Positions 9,005 to 18,937 of a stretch of DNA of 64,000 nt are shown here, piece by piece. A program made the position numbers and the translations under genes. The stretch covers positions 2,480,001-2,544,000 of the forward strand of contig NZ_CP059162.1 in assembly GCF_013466605.1 (NCBI RefSeq), in the 5' to 3' direction. The stretch comes from Pseudomonas chlororaphis subsp. aurantiaca. GTDB lineage: Bacteria > Pseudomonadota > Gammaproteobacteria > Pseudomonadales > Pseudomonadaceae. A model generated the notes under the pieces. That model saw only the letters and a program-made list of their open reading frames with translations. It searched no databases and had not been told where the DNA came from. The first letter of the stretch is position 1. Every line of letters begins with the position of its first letter.

Positions 9005-9445
9005 TTACTCGCCGCGAATGTACTGTTCCAGCTGGCGGATCAGGTCGGCCTGTTCGGCGATGGCTTCCTTGACCAGGTCGCCGATCGACAGCAGGCCCAG
9101 CAACTGGCCGTCTTCCACCACCGGCAGGTGCCGCAGGTGGCTGTCGGTCATGATGCCCATGCAGGTTTCCACGCTCTGGTGCGAGTCCACGGTGATCACC
9201 GGCGAACTCATGATCGCGCTGACCGGCGTGCCCACCGAGGAGCGGCCGTGCAGCACCAGCTTGCGCGCGTAGTCGCGTTCGCTGATCACCCCGACCACTT
9301 CGCCGTTCTGCATCACGGGCAGGGCGCCGACGTTCTTCTCGGCCATCAGCATCAGCGCCTCGAGCACCATCTGGTGGGGCGCGATGGTGTGCACTTGCTG
9401 GTTGTGCTTGGCCTTCAACTTCAGTACTTCAGCGACGCTCTTCAT
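9005..9445 (-). CDS. Two-CBS-domain protein
   Basis: 146 residues made almost only of a tandem CBS pair (about residues 12-65 and 77-132). The repeated signatures are GALPVMQNGEVVGVISERDY and HLPVVEDGQLLGLLSIGDLV. Such Bateman modules bind adenine nucleotides and report energy or redox state, but a stand-alone copy has no assigned target here. The start is supported by AGGAG six bases upstream. No operon partner. Confidence 0.88.
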   Translation of the reverse strand: MKSVAEVLKLKAKHNQQVHTIAPHQMVLEALMLMAEKNVGALPVMQNGEVVGVISERDYARKLVLHGRSSVGTPVSAIMSSPVITVDSHQSVETCMGIMTDSHLRHLPVVEDGQLLGLLSIGDLVKEAIAEQADLIRQLEQYIRGE

Positions 9446-9619
9446 GGGGCGCTCCTGTTGTTTTGCCTGGGACAGCCTGGCGCCGCCCCGCGGGGGTCTC
9501 TACAGAATCGTAGAGAGTGAACGAAGGGGCAAGGTTGAAAGCGGCGCCCACAGGAGGAAAAACGTCACTGAATCGTTTCTGCCTGGAAAGCGCCCCGTCA
9601 CAAGGCATCCAGGCACCGC

Positions 9620-10804
9620 TCAATGGCCGAAACGCGCCAGGGAAAACGCGCTCAAATCGATCTCGCTGCGTCCGTCCACCAGCCGCTGGGCCAGGGCTTC
9701 GCCAATCGCCGCCGAGTGCTTGAAGCCGTGGCCGGAACAGGCGCTGACCACCGTGACGCTGGCCAGGCGCGGGTGCTCGTCGATGATGAAGTGCGAGTCC
9801 GGGGTCACGGTGTAGGCGCAGACCGCGGACTTCACCAGTTGCGGCGTGACCCCGGCGATATTGGCCAGCACCAGGTCGCGGTACATCGCTTCGCTCTGCG
9901 CCGCGCTGACCTGGCGGTCCAGGTTGTCCGGCGTCGAGGTCTCGCTGTACTGCTCGGTGGCGATCTTCATGCTGCCTTCGCCGGGGATCGGCGGGAAGCC
10001 GTAGCAGGTCTGCTCGTCGCTGGCGCCGTGGACGATAAAGCTCGGCGAGTGCTCGGGGAAGATCAGCGGTTCCGCCAGCTGGTACCAGTACAAGGTCTGC
10101 CGGCACACCCGCAGCAACTTGTCGAACGGCGCGCCGAGCAATTGGCTGGACCACATGCCGGCGCAGACCACCACTTTGGCCGCGCTGATGCGCCGGTTCT
10201 GGCTGGTGATATGCACCAGATCCTGCTCGTTTTTGATATCCAGCACCGTCTCGCCGGTGATCAGCGTCGCGCCCAGCTGGCGGGCCAGGGTCAGCTGCGC
10301 ATCGATGCAACGCTCCGGCCGCACATAACCGCCGCCGGGTTCGAAGTAACCCACGGCGCTGTCGTGGATCGGCGCGAACTGTGGGAAGCGCTGGCGGATC
10401 TGCGCGGCGTCCAGCGCCTCATGCTCGATGCCGAACTGGCGAGCCAGGGCCAGGGTGTTTTCGGTGAAATCCGGTGTGGCGTCCTGTCCGCTCGGGGTGG
10501 CGCTGGAGGTCATCACCAGCACGCCGCACTGTTCGAACAACGGCTGCTCTGTCGGTACATCCAGCTGCGCTTCCAGCTCGCGCCAGATCTGCTGCGCGCG
10601 GATCGCCAGCGGCACATAGGCCGCGCCTTCGCCCACCGCCTGGCGCGTGATGCGGGTGTCGCCATGGCTCGAACCCTGGTCGTGGGGCGGGGCAAAACGG
10701 TCGATGCCGGCCACCTTCACGCCACGCTTGGCCAACTGGTACAGGGTCGCGGCGCCCATGGCGCCCAGGCCGACCACCACCACATCAAAATGCTGTTCTT
10801 GCAC
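9620..10804 (-). CDS. solA: N-methyl-L-tryptophan oxidase / monomeric sarcosine oxidase family
   Basis: 394 residues. FAD-dependent amine oxidase that demethylates N-methyl amino acids with release of formaldehyde and peroxide. The Rossmann FAD motif is VVVGLGAMGAATLYQLAKRG near residues 9-28. SSHGDTRITRQA follows, and VCAYTVTPDSHFIID holds the cysteine that in MSOX/MTOX links covalently to the flavin. I use a GTG start because AAGGA lies seven bases upstream; the longer frame opens with TTG and lacks a site. A DUF2867-like gene 26 bases upstream is probably cotranscribed. Whether the substrate is N-methyltryptophan or sarcosine is open. Confidence 0.85.
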   Translation of the reverse strand: MQEQHFDVVVVGLGAMGAATLYQLAKRGVKVAGIDRFAPPHDQGSSHGDTRITRQAVGEGAAYVPLAIRAQQIWRELEAQLDVPTEQPLFEQCGVLVMTSSATPSGQDATPDFTENTLALARQFGIEHEALDAAQIRQRFPQFAPIHDSAVGYFEPGGGYVRPERCIDAQLTLARQLGATLITGETVLDIKNEQDLVHITSQNRRISAAKVVVCAGMWSSQLLGAPFDKLLRVCRQTLYWYQLAEPLIFPEHSPSFIVHGASDEQTCYGFPPIPGEGSMKIATEQYSETSTPDNLDRQVSAAQSEAMYRDLVLANIAGVTPQLVKSAVCAYTVTPDSHFIIDEHPRLASVTVVSACSGHGFKHSAAIGEALAQRLVDGRSEIDLSAFSLARFGH

Positions 10805-10830
10805 GGTAAAGTCCTTGTCAGGCAACAACG

Positions 10831-11355
10831 TTAGCGCTGATTGAGCATGGCCAGCATGCGTGGCGCGATAAACCGGTGGAACGGCGCCACCGGCAGCATG
10901 TACAGGCGGCCCAGCCGGTTGTGCGGATGGACCAGGGTCGAGAGCACCACCGGCCGTTCGCCCTGCGCATCAAGCGGCAGGCGGTTGATGGCCAGGTACA
11001 CATCCAGATGCCGGTCCTGGTCGACCAGTAGCACTTCGTCAGGAGTTTGCGATACCAGGGTGAAAATCCCCACCCGATCGCCGGGCTGATAGTCGTCGTC
11101 CTGGCGCTCGAGATCAATGCGCGTCAGACGCCCCAGGTCCTTGAGCCCAAACGGCTGTACCAGCCGATTGCGCAGGCTCATCAGGTGGTCGATCCAGGCC
11201 GGAGTGCGGGCCATCAACCGCAGCGCATGACGCAGGGCGCTGCGCTCGCGGTCAACGGCCAGGGTGCGCTGGCAATCGATAAAGCTTGCGCCCGGCGCAT
11301 GGCGGGCAATGCTCGAACCAGGAGGCAAGGAACAGCGGCTGACGCTGGATTTCAT
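10831..11355 (-). CDS. DUF2867-like protein
   Basis: 174 residues, no signal peptide. The pattern of an N-terminal segment with IARHAPGASFIDCQ, a central PFGLKDLGR followed by GDRVGIFTLVSQTPDEVLL, a DVYLAINR strand and a C-terminal GRLYMLPVAPFHRFIAPRML matches DUF2867 proteins as I remember them. These often form a C-terminal part of NAD-epimerase-like proteins. The molecular role is unknown. It lies directly upstream of solA in the same direction, suggesting a two-gene transcript. Confidence 0.65.
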   Translation of the reverse strand: MKSSVSRCSLPPGSSIARHAPGASFIDCQRTLAVDRERSALRHALRLMARTPAWIDHLMSLRNRLVQPFGLKDLGRLTRIDLERQDDDYQPGDRVGIFTLVSQTPDEVLLVDQDRHLDVYLAINRLPLDAQGERPVVLSTLVHPHNRLGRLYMLPVAPFHRFIAPRMLAMLNQR

Positions 11356-11552
11356 AAGGCGAGTCCGAGGAGAAGGTTGCGACTCGTTTCCCTGACTGAG
11401 CCACGCAGGGGGTTGTGCTCAAAGGCCTTCGCGACACTTTGGGATTCGGCTATTTGTGCGGCCACTCTGGTGGTTACGTAGGCGGTCCAGGGGGGGTGTT
11501 TGGCTCATTGAACGCTGTCCTGTGTGGGCTGGCCGGCCTGGCCAAAGGTTGG

Positions 11553-12419
11553 TTATGGCGCGCGCAGTGGCCGCTCCGCCATCTCAACCAGTAACTGGCC
11601 GAACTGGCGCGCCGCCGGGGTCTTTTCGCCGGCGCTCCAGGCCAGCAGGAAGTGCGCCTTGGGCAGCGCGGGCAGGCCGTATTGGCCGTCGACGATGCGC
11701 ATGCCGGGTTTCAGGTCGCTGGCCATTTGCACTGTTGCGCCGAGGCCGCCGAGCACCGCCGTGCGGATACCTTCCTGGCTGGGTGAGGTGAATGCCACGT
11801 GCCAGTTGACGGGCGTACCCTGCAAGGCCTCGACGGCTACCTGGCGGTTAACGCAGGGTGCCGGCGCCAGTGCCAGCGGCAGCGATGCGCCGGGGGCGAG
11901 GTCGAAGTGCTCGGCCGCGACCCAGACGAACTGCGCCTCGCGCAGCAGCGTGCCACTGTCCGCCGCGAGCGGGTCCGCCAGCACCACTGCCAGGTCGAGT
12001 TCGCCGGCACCGAGCAGGGCGCGCAGGTCCAGATAGGTGCCGACATTCACATCCAGGCGTACGCCGGGGTAGGCCCGCGAGAACTGGCACAACAGGGGCG
12101 GCAGGCGCTCGCCCATGAAGGTCTCGGGCACTCCGAAGCGCACGATGCCCGATAGCGGCGACGGCTGGAAATGCCGGGTCAGGGCGTTCATTGCGCCGAG
12201 CACGGCGTGGGCGTGGCGCAGCAGTTCGTTGCCGTCTTCGGTCAAGGTCAGGTGCCGTGTGGTGCGGTACAGCAAGGGGCGGCCGATTTGCGCCTCGAGG
12301 CGCCGGATCTGATGGCTGACAGCCGACTGAGTGAGGTTCAGGCGTTCGGCTGCACGGGTGAAACCACCGGTTTCCTGCACGGCGACAAAGGCGCGGAGCA
12401 GGCTGGGGTCGATGTCCAT
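11553..12419 (-). CDS. LysR-family regulator divergent from the DHA2 exporter
   Basis: 288 residues from MDIDPSLLRAFVAVQETGGF; an ATG five codons earlier is also possible, and neither has a strong ribosome binding site. The helix-turn-helix spans about residues 3-60 (LTQSAVSHQIRRLEAQIG) and the effector domain starts near 88. It is divergent from a 14-helix MFS exporter with 154 bases between starts, so it probably regulates export of a toxic or self-made compound. The effector is unknown. Confidence 0.88.
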   Translation of the reverse strand: MDIDPSLLRAFVAVQETGGFTRAAERLNLTQSAVSHQIRRLEAQIGRPLLYRTTRHLTLTEDGNELLRHAHAVLGAMNALTRHFQPSPLSGIVRFGVPETFMGERLPPLLCQFSRAYPGVRLDVNVGTYLDLRALLGAGELDLAVVLADPLAADSGTLLREAQFVWVAAEHFDLAPGASLPLALAPAPCVNRQVAVEALQGTPVNWHVAFTSPSQEGIRTAVLGGLGATVQMASDLKPGMRIVDGQYGLPALPKAHFLLAWSAGEKTPAARQFGQLLVEMAERPLRAP

Positions 12420-12573
12420 GTGCGGTCTGTCCATGATGAGAATTACTGGATCCTACAAAATTAAATCATTTCCGTCATTGAACCGGCTTGCCCAGACTTG
12501 AGGTCTCAGCAAGCCCGGGGGTTGCCCGGGCCTTGGCTGGTTCCTGCCTACGAGCCCTTCGGAAACCCTCTCG

Positions 12574-14091
12574 ATGCCCAAGTCCGCCTCCCGTAACCCC
12601 CTGGCTTTGCTCGCCATCTGCCTGGCTTCGCTGATGTTCGGCCTGGAAATCTCCAGCGTGCCGGTGATTCTCCCGGCGCTGGAAAGCCGCTTGCAGGGCG
12701 ACTTCAAGAACCTGCAATGGATCATGAATGCCTACACCATCGCCTGCACCGTGGTGCTGATGGCCACTGGCGCCCTGGCAGATCGTTTCGGTCGCAAGCG
12801 GGTATTTCTCCTCAGTATCCTGGCGTTCGGCCTGGCTTCGTTGCTGTGCGGCCTGGCCGACAATCCCACCTTTCTGATCGCCAGCCGGGCGATTCAGGGC
12901 CTGGCCGGTGGCGCGATGCTGATCACTCAGGTGGCGATCCTGTCCCAGCAGTTTCGCGAGGGCCGGGAGCGCAGCCGGGCGTTCGCCGCCTGGGGCATGG
13001 TGTTCGGCATCGGCCTGGGCTTCGGGCCGATCATCGGCGGGGTGATCCTGGCGCTGTCCAGCTGGCCGTGGATCTTCCTGGTGCATGGTCCCCTGGCGTT
13101 GCTGACCCTGGGGCTGGCCATGGGAGGGGTGCAGGAGTCTCGCCAGGCCCGGGCCGGCAAGCTCGATGGCGCAGGCATTGTCCTGCTGTCCCTGGCGGTG
13201 TTCGGCCTGACGTTTCTGCTGACCCAGGGGCCGACCCTTGGCCGTTCGAGCGCCATGACTATCCTCCTGGCGACTGTGGTTTGCTTCATTGCCTTCATCA
13301 GGGCCGAAGCCCGCAGCCCGCAACCGATGTTCGACCTGCGGGTGCTCGGGAACCGGCGGTTTTCCGGGGCGCTGCTGGGGGCTGTGGGCATGAACTTCAG
13401 CTTCTGGCCGTTCATGATCTACCTGCCGATCTACTTCCACAGCGTCCTGGGTTACTCCAGCCTGCACAGCGGCCTGGCGCTGCTGGCCTATACCTTGCCG
13501 ACCCTGGTCTTTCCGCCGCTGGGCGAACGCCTGGCCCTGCGCTTCGAGCCGGGACGGGTGATTCCTTTGGGACTGTTCTGTATCGGCCTGGGCTTTGTGG
13601 CGATGTACGCCGCCAGCCAACTGAGCGCGGCCAATGGCCTGGCCATGCTGCCCGGCGCCCTGTTGGCGGGGATCGGCCTGGGTATCACCAATACACCGGT
13701 GACCAATACCACCACCGGCTCGGTGCCGGCAGACCGTGCCGGCATGGCCTCGGGCATCGACATGAGCGCGCGGATGATTTCCCTGGCTCTGAATATCGCC
13801 TTGATGGGGTTGATCCTGGTGGCTGGGATTGGCGCCTATCTACGGCGCAGTTTGAGTGGCGTCCTGGATGCCGGGCAGTTGCGCAACTGGGCGGAACAGA
13901 TTGCTGCCGGCCAAGGTCCGGCGCAGGGCATGCAGTGGCTGGTGGACTGTTCGGCACAGGTCGCGCTGGCCCATGGTTTCGGTTGGGTCATGCTGTATGG
14001 CGGGCTGAGTGTCTGGGGGCTGGCGCTGCTCAGCGCCATGACATTCGCCCCATGGCGGCGTCCGGAACGCAGTGCCCCTGCACCCCTGTAG
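12574..14091 (+). CDS. MFS drug exporter, DHA2 (14-helix) family
   Basis: 505 residues with about 14 hydrophobic segments, the size of the DHA2/EmrB-QacA group of proton antiporters. Motif A appears as GALADRFGRKRVF (about 66-78) in the loop after helix 2, and motif C-like glycines as FGIGLGFGPIIGGVI in helix 5, the antiporter hallmark. It likely exports hydrophobic drugs or a secondary metabolite. No fusion-protein (EmrA) gene is adjacent, so it probably acts alone. A divergent LysR gene likely controls it. Confidence 0.87.
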   Translation: MPKSASRNPLALLAICLASLMFGLEISSVPVILPALESRLQGDFKNLQWIMNAYTIACTVVLMATGALADRFGRKRVFLLSILAFGLASLLCGLADNPTFLIASRAIQGLAGGAMLITQVAILSQQFREGRERSRAFAAWGMVFGIGLGFGPIIGGVILALSSWPWIFLVHGPLALLTLGLAMGGVQESRQARAGKLDGAGIVLLSLAVFGLTFLLTQGPTLGRSSAMTILLATVVCFIAFIRAEARSPQPMFDLRVLGNRRFSGALLGAVGMNFSFWPFMIYLPIYFHSVLGYSSLHSGLALLAYTLPTLVFPPLGERLALRFEPGRVIPLGLFCIGLGFVAMYAASQLSAANGLAMLPGALLAGIGLGITNTPVTNTTTGSVPADRAGMASGIDMSARMISLALNIALMGLILVAGIGAYLRRSLSGVLDAGQLRNWAEQIAAGQGPAQGMQWLVDCSAQVALAHGFGWVMLYGGLSVWGLALLSAMTFAPWRRPERSAPAPL

Positions 14092-14172
14092 CTGCAGGCT
14101 GTGATAGGCCGGGATCGCGCTCGGCACGCAGGACCTTCCGGGCCTCCCAAGAGCGGCGCCTCCTTCGGAGCC

Positions 14173-14327
14173 GATCGCAGCCTGCGGCAGCGGCTACACG
14201 AAGCCAGACCCCGATCCTGTAGCCGCTGCCGAGCCCGCGAGGCTGCGACAAGGCCCGCAGGGCCTTCATCGGTCTCGAGATCGCCGCATCCCTTCGGGAC
14301 GTGCGCAGCCTGCGGCAGCGGCTACAG
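14173..14327. repeat. Cluster of three REP elements
   Basis: The non-coding stretch 14092-14495 holds three copies of the GCAGCCTGCGGCAGCGGCTACA-type palindrome (shown in part): at 14173-14198, inverted at 14219-14249, and at 14301-14327. A fourth copy of the same family lies at 24281-24305. They are extragenic palindromes common in fluorescent pseudomonads. The alternating orientation can fold into large cruciforms. No gene is seen in this stretch; a terminator follows at 14345-14373. Confidence 0.75.
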
Positions 14328-14344
14328 GGTTTTGTGCGGCCTGA

Positions 14345-14373
14345 AAGCAAAAAAGGCGCCCGAGGAGGGCGCC
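14345..14373 (-). terminator. Rho-independent terminator of the polyamine-transport genes
   Basis: Minus-strand hairpin GGCGCCC, TCCTC loop, GGGCGCC (14355-14373), followed by a run of six T on the transcript side (14349-14354). It lies about 120 bases after the potF stop, at the end of the potGHI-potF series. Confidence 0.85.
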
Positions 14374-14495
14374 AAGGAGTCACCTGAACCGAGGGAGCCA
14401 GGCGAGCCCGTTCGCAGGGGTGTCGCGGTGGTAAGGCGCGACTGAACGGAAGAGGGCAGCGGCGCCCGCCGCGATTACCGGGCGGGCGCGGGGTG

Positions 14496-15593
14496 TCATT
14501 TGCCGAGCTTGATCCGCGTCCAGCCGCGGTTCATCACGCGCTGGATGGCGATCGGCTGGTCCGGCACCGCGTACAGGGTGGCGAGCACCGCTTGCGGCGG
14601 GTACGAGGCCGGGTCGTTGCGGATGGCTTCGTCCACCAGCGGCGTGGCGGCGGCATTGGCGTTGCTGTAGCCGAGGCTGTTGGTGACCTCGGCGATGATG
14701 TCCGGGCGCATCAGGAAGTTCATGAACAGGTAGGCGTTGTCGACGTTGGCCGCGTCCTTGGGCATGGCCATCATGTCGTAGAAGCTGCCGGCGCCTTCCT
14801 TGGGAATGCTGAAGACGACCTTCTCCTGGTTGCCGGCCTCTTCGGCGCGCGAACGGGCCTGCAGCACGTCGCCGGAGTAACCCACGGCCACGCAGATGTT
14901 GCCGTTGGCCAGGTCGGAGATGTACTTGGAGGAATGGAAGTAGGTCACTGAAGGGCGGATCTTCATGAACAGCGCCTCGGCCTCGAGGATCTGCGCCTTG
15001 TCCTTGCTGGTCACCGGGTAGCCCAGGTAGTGCAGGGCGGCGGGGAGCATTTCCGTCGGCGAGTCGAGGAAGCTGATGCCGCAGGCCTTGAGCTTCTCGG
15101 CGTTCTCCGGCTTGAACAGCAGGTCCCAGGAGTTGGTCGGCGCATCGCTACCCAGCACCGCCTTGACCTTGTCCGGGTTGTAGCCGATGCCGATCGAGCC
15201 CCACATGTACGGGAAGGCGTGGGCGTTGCCCGGGTCGCTGGCGGCGGCGTTCTGCAACAGCACCGGATTGAGGTTCTTCCAGTTCGGCAGCCGCGACTTG
15301 TCCAGCTCCTGATAGACCCCGGCCTTGATCTGCTTGGCCAAAAAGCTGTTGGACGGCACCACGATGTCATAGCCGGACTTGCCGGTGAGCAGGCGCGCTT
15401 CCAGGGTTTCGTTGCTGTCGAAGACATCGTAGGTGACGTGGATGCCGGTCTCGGCCTCGAACTTTTTCAGGGTGTCGGGGGCGATATAGTCCGACCAGTT
15501 GTAGACACGCAGCTCCTTGTCGCTGGCTTGAGCGCCGGTCACCATTGCGCCCATCAAGGACAGTGTTAGCAGAGTCCTGCCAAGCATTTTCAT
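14496..15593 (-). CDS. potF: Polyamine ABC transporter, periplasmic binding protein
   Basis: 365 residues. Start at [20 protein letters not shown], a clear signal peptide cleaved near AQASDKELR, with GGAG nine bases upstream. The mature protein starts with [19 protein letters not shown], the characteristic opening of PotD/PotF/SpuD-type putrescine and spermidine binders. It delivers substrate to the potGHI complex encoded just upstream. The separating 161 bases contain a long REP hairpin, so potF may be made at a different level from the membrane parts. Putrescine is favoured because puu catabolic genes are adjacent. Confidence 0.92.
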   Translation of the reverse strand: MKMLGRTLLTLSLMGAMVTGAQASDKELRVYNWSDYIAPDTLKKFEAETGIHVTYDVFDSNETLEARLLTGKSGYDIVVPSNSFLAKQIKAGVYQELDKSRLPNWKNLNPVLLQNAAASDPGNAHAFPYMWGSIGIGYNPDKVKAVLGSDAPTNSWDLLFKPENAEKLKACGISFLDSPTEMLPAALHYLGYPVTSKDKAQILEAEALFMKIRPSVTYFHSSKYISDLANGNICVAVGYSGDVLQARSRAEEAGNQEKVVFSIPKEGAGSFYDMMAMPKDAANVDNAYLFMNFLMRPDIIAEVTNSLGYSNANAAATPLVDEAIRNDPASYPPQAVLATLYAVPDQPIAIQRVMNRGWTRIKLGK

Positions 15594-15661
15594 CACTACA
15601 ACTCCATTTCTTATTGTGCAGAATTGCTGCATTCGCAATGCGGTGTGCCAGGGCGGACGCC

Positions 15662-15720
15662 ATCGCCCGCAAGCGGGTTTCTACAGAGATTGCCCCTGTA
15701 GGAGTCCGCTTGCGGGCGAT
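15662..15720. repeat. REP hairpin between potI and potF
   Basis: Outer arms ATCGCCCGCAAGCGG (15662-15676) and CCGCTTGCGGGCGAT (15706-15720) are perfect complements, with an inner CTACAG/CTGTAG pair. It sits between potI and potF in an otherwise tight operon. Such intercistronic REP hairpins are known to shape mRNA decay, here possibly giving the binding protein a different abundance from the permease. Confidence 0.8.
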
Positions 15721-15754
15721 CCGGGCGTCGCGGTGTATCGTGAAACATGACGAC

Positions 15755-16639
15755 TCAGGCCGTCGCTTGCATCCGTGGGGAGCTCGCCGGTTGATAGGCT
15801 TCGTTGGCGGTGTATTCCATGGCTTCCTGGATCGCCCGCTTGCGGGCCGCTTCGGCGCGACGGCCGAAGTACCAGACCAGGAAAGTCACCAGCGACACCG
15901 CCAGCAGGATCAGGCTGGCCACCGCATTGATCTCCGGCTTCACGCCGAGGCGCACCGCCGAGAACACTTCCATCGGCAGGGTGGTGGAACCCGGACCGGA
16001 GACGAAGCTCGCCAGCACCAGGTCGTCCAGGGACAGGGCGAAGGACATCATGCCGCCGGCCGCCAGCGACGGCGCGATCATCGGGATGGTGATCAGGAAA
16101 AACACCTTCCACGGCCGCGCCCCCAGGTCCATGGCCGCCTCTTCGATGGACAGGTCCAGCTCACGCAAGCGCGCGGAGACTACCACGGCCACATAGGCGG
16201 CGCAGAATGTGGTGTGGGCGATCCAGATGGTGACGATGCCACGCTCCTGCGGCCAGCCGATCATCTGCGCCATGGCCACGAACAGCAGCAACAGCGACAG
16301 GCCGGTGATCACCTCCGGCATCACCAGCGGCGCGGTGACCAGGCCACCGAACAACGTGCGGCCCTTGAAGCGGGTCACCCGGGTCAGCACAAAGGCCGCG
16401 AGGGTGCCCAGGGCCACCGCGGCAATCGCGGTGTAGCAGGCGATCTCCAGGGAACGCACCACCGAGCCCATCAACTGCTGGTTGTCCAGCAGGCCGACGT
16501 ACCACTTCACCGACCAGCCGCCCCAGACCGTCACCAGCTTGGAGGCGTTGAACGAGTAGATCACCAGGATCAGCATCGGCAGGTAAATGAACGCCAGGCC
16601 GAGCACCAGCATCAGGCTGGAAAATCCGAAACGTTTCAT
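15755..16639 (-). CDS. potI: Polyamine ABC transporter permease PotI
   Basis: 294 residues, six membrane segments beginning with GFSSLMLVLGLAFIYLPMLI. The inner-membrane permease loop EEAAMDLGARPWKVFFLITIP (shown in part, about residues 165-190) contains the EAA motif that docks on the ATPase. Its ATG overlaps the potH stop (ATGA), showing translational coupling. It forms the heterodimeric channel with PotH. Confidence 0.92.
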   Translation of the reverse strand: MKRFGFSSLMLVLGLAFIYLPMLILVIYSFNASKLVTVWGGWSVKWYVGLLDNQQLMGSVVRSLEIACYTAIAAVALGTLAAFVLTRVTRFKGRTLFGGLVTAPLVMPEVITGLSLLLLFVAMAQMIGWPQERGIVTIWIAHTTFCAAYVAVVVSARLRELDLSIEEAAMDLGARPWKVFFLITIPMIAPSLAAGGMMSFALSLDDLVLASFVSGPGSTTLPMEVFSAVRLGVKPEINAVASLILLAVSLVTFLVWYFGRRAEAARKRAIQEAMEYTANEAYQPASSPRMQATA

Positions 16640-17562
16640 GCCCGTCCCTCCATCTCTTTGGCCTGGCTGCGGTTGAACAGCAGGATCGGAATAATCAGGA
16701 TCGCCAGCATCACCACCGCCAGGGCGGAGGCCACCGGCCAGTCACGGTTGTTGAAGAACTCCTGCCACAGCACGCGGCCGATCATCAGGGTCTCCGGGCC
16801 ACCCAGCAGTTCGGGGATCACGAACTCGCCGACCACCGGGATGAACACCAGCATTGCTCCTGCGATGATGCCGTTCTTGGCCAGGGGCACGGTGATTTTC
16901 CAGAAGTTGTTGAAGTTGCTCGAACCCAGGTCCGACGCCGCTTCCAGCAGGCTCTGGTCGTGCTTGACCAGGTTGGCGTACAGCGGCAGCACCATGAACG
17001 GCAGGTAGGCGTAGACCACCCCTATATAGACCGCGGTGTTGGTGTTGAGGATTTCGATCGGCTCCGAGGTCAGGCCGCTCCACATCAGGAAGCCGTTGAG
17101 CAAGCCGTTGTTGCTGAGGATGCCCATCCAGGCATAGACGCGGATCAGGATCGCGGTCCAGGTCGGCATCATGATCAACAGCAGCAAGACGTTCTGCGTT
17201 TCCTTGCTGGCCTTGGTGATCGCGTAGGCCATGGGGAAGCCGATCACCAGACACATCAGGGTGCTGAGCAGGGCGACTTTCAGCGAGCCGAGGTAGGCCG
17301 AGATATACAGCTCGTCACCCACCAGCAATGCATAGTTGCCGACGTTGAGCAGCAGCTGGAATTTCTGTTCGGCGAAGCTGTAGATCTCCGAGTAGGGGGG
17401 AATGGCCAGGGCCGCTTCCGAGAAGCTGATCTTCATCACCAGGAAAAACGGCAGCATGAAGAACAGGAACAGCCAGAGGAAGGGAATGCCGATCACCAGC
17501 TTGCGACCGCTGGGCAGCACACGGGTCAAACGCTGATTGAGAGTCATGGTGGAAGTACTCAT
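16636..17562 (-). CDS. potH: Polyamine ABC transporter permease PotH
   Basis: 308 residues from MSTSTMTLNQRL. Six membrane segments, the first being KLVIGIPFLWLFLFFMLPFF. The EAA loop is visible as LLEAASDLGSSNFNNFWKIT near residues 210-229. The start was chosen because its ATG overlaps the potG stop as ATGA; an upstream extension of 12 residues lies inside potG. The stop in turn overlaps potI. Partner of PotI in polyamine import. Confidence 0.92.
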   Translation of the reverse strand: MSTSTMTLNQRLTRVLPSGRKLVIGIPFLWLFLFFMLPFFLVMKISFSEAALAIPPYSEIYSFAEQKFQLLLNVGNYALLVGDELYISAYLGSLKVALLSTLMCLVIGFPMAYAITKASKETQNVLLLLIMMPTWTAILIRVYAWMGILSNNGLLNGFLMWSGLTSEPIEILNTNTAVYIGVVYAYLPFMVLPLYANLVKHDQSLLEAASDLGSSNFNNFWKITVPLAKNGIIAGAMLVFIPVVGEFVIPELLGGPETLMIGRVLWQEFFNNRDWPVASALAVVMLAILIIPILLFNRSQAKEMEGRA

Positions 17563-18701
17563 GTGCGCAGTACCACGCCGCTGTCGTCTTCCCACCACAC
17601 GTACACCTGGTCGTCCCAGGTCGGCCGCGCGCCACGGCGTTCGGCGTTGGCCATGAACGACTGGACGATCTTGCCGCCAGGCAGTTCGACGTAGAACACC
17701 GAATGCCCGCCGAGGTAGGCGATGTCATGCACCTTGCCCTGGGACCAGTTGTAGCGGTGCTCGGGCCGGGTGGTGCTGACCAGCATCTTTTCCGGGCGGA
17801 TGGCGTAGGTCACCGACTTGTCCTGCACCGAGGTGCTGACACCGTGGCCGACGTAGATCTTCTGTTCCAGCTCCGGGCAGTGGATCACCGCGTGGCCTTC
17901 CAGGTCTTCGATGACGGTGCCGTCGAAGGCGTTAACGTTGCCGATGAACTCGCAGACCATGCGGCTGACCGGGGCCTCGTAGATGTCCACCGGGCTGCCG
18001 ATCTGGGCGATCCAGCCCAGGTGCATGATGGCGATGCGCTGGGCCATGGTCATGGCCTCTTCCTGGTCGTGAGTCACCATCACGCAGGTCACGCCGACGC
18101 GCTCGATGATCTCCACCAGCTCCAGTTGCATCTGCGAGCGCAGCTTTTTATCCAGGGCGCCCATGGGTTCGTCGAGCAGCAGCAGCTTCGGTCGCTTGGC
18201 CAGGGAGCGGGCCAGGGCCACGCGCTGGCGCTGGCCGCCGGACAGCTGGTGCGGCTTACGCTTGGCGTACTGGGTCATGTGCACCAGCTTGAGCATTTCG
18301 CCGACCCGGGCCTCGATCTCGTCCGCCGGCAGGCGATCCTGCTTGAGGCCGAAGGCGATGTTCTGGGCCACGGTCATGTGCGGGAACAGCGCATAGGACT
18401 GGAACATCATGTTGATCGGCCGCTCGTAAGGCGGCATGTCGGTGATGTCCACACCGTCCAGGTAGATACGCCCCTCCGTCGGCCGCTCGAAACCCGCCAG
18501 CATGCGCAGCAGGGTGGACTTGCCGGAACCCGAGCCACCGAGCAGGGCGAAGATCTCGCCCTGGTGAATGTCCAGGGACACATCGTCCACGGCCACGGTT
18601 TCATCGAACTTCTTGGTCACGCGGTCGACTCTCACCAGCACCTTCTGCGGTTGCGGGTGACCTTCCAGAGCCTTTCTGTACGTGCTGGAGGCGTTTGCCA
18701 T
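17559..18701 (-). CDS. potG: Polyamine ABC transporter ATP-binding protein
   Basis: 380 residues from MANASSTYRKALEG, with GGGAG six bases upstream. Walker A GGSGSGKST (about 55-63), signature LSGGQRQRVALARS, and Walker B LLLLDEPMGALD are all intact. A C-terminal TOBE-like domain (after about residue 290) is typical of PotA/PotG. It energises import through PotH/PotI. First gene of the potGHI(F) transcription unit; 236 bases without a gene separate it from puuD on the same strand. Confidence 0.93.
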   Translation of the reverse strand: MANASSTYRKALEGHPQPQKVLVRVDRVTKKFDETVAVDDVSLDIHQGEIFALLGGSGSGKSTLLRMLAGFERPTEGRIYLDGVDITDMPPYERPINMMFQSYALFPHMTVAQNIAFGLKQDRLPADEIEARVGEMLKLVHMTQYAKRKPHQLSGGQRQRVALARSLAKRPKLLLLDEPMGALDKKLRSQMQLELVEIIERVGVTCVMVTHDQEEAMTMAQRIAIMHLGWIAQIGSPVDIYEAPVSRMVCEFIGNVNAFDGTVIEDLEGHAVIHCPELEQKIYVGHGVSTSVQDKSVTYAIRPEKMLVSTTRPEHRYNWSQGKVHDIAYLGGHSVFYVELPGGKIVQSFMANAERRGARPTWDDQVYVWWEDDSGVVLRT

Positions 18702-18937
18702 GTGGAACTCCCAACAGATGTCAGTCGTCGGGCCAAAACGGCCCGGCTTAATAGATGGATGACAAACCCGTGGTGGCGGGTTTATTCGGCGCTGCCGTCC
18801 TGGCGGCCTGACGCTGGTTCTTGTTCTTTGTGTTGCTGGGTGTGGCTTGAACCGCCCCACGGGCCAAGGCGGGCGCACAAGGGCGCACCGCCGCCGGCCG
18901 GGGGCGTGGCAGTCAATTTCGCGGGTGAAGCTTTGAA

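Noticed and set aside
14173..14327. REP cluster as a possible CRISPR array
   Set aside because: Copies are in alternating orientation and unevenly spaced, with no equal-length spacers and no cas genes; they fit extragenic palindromes.
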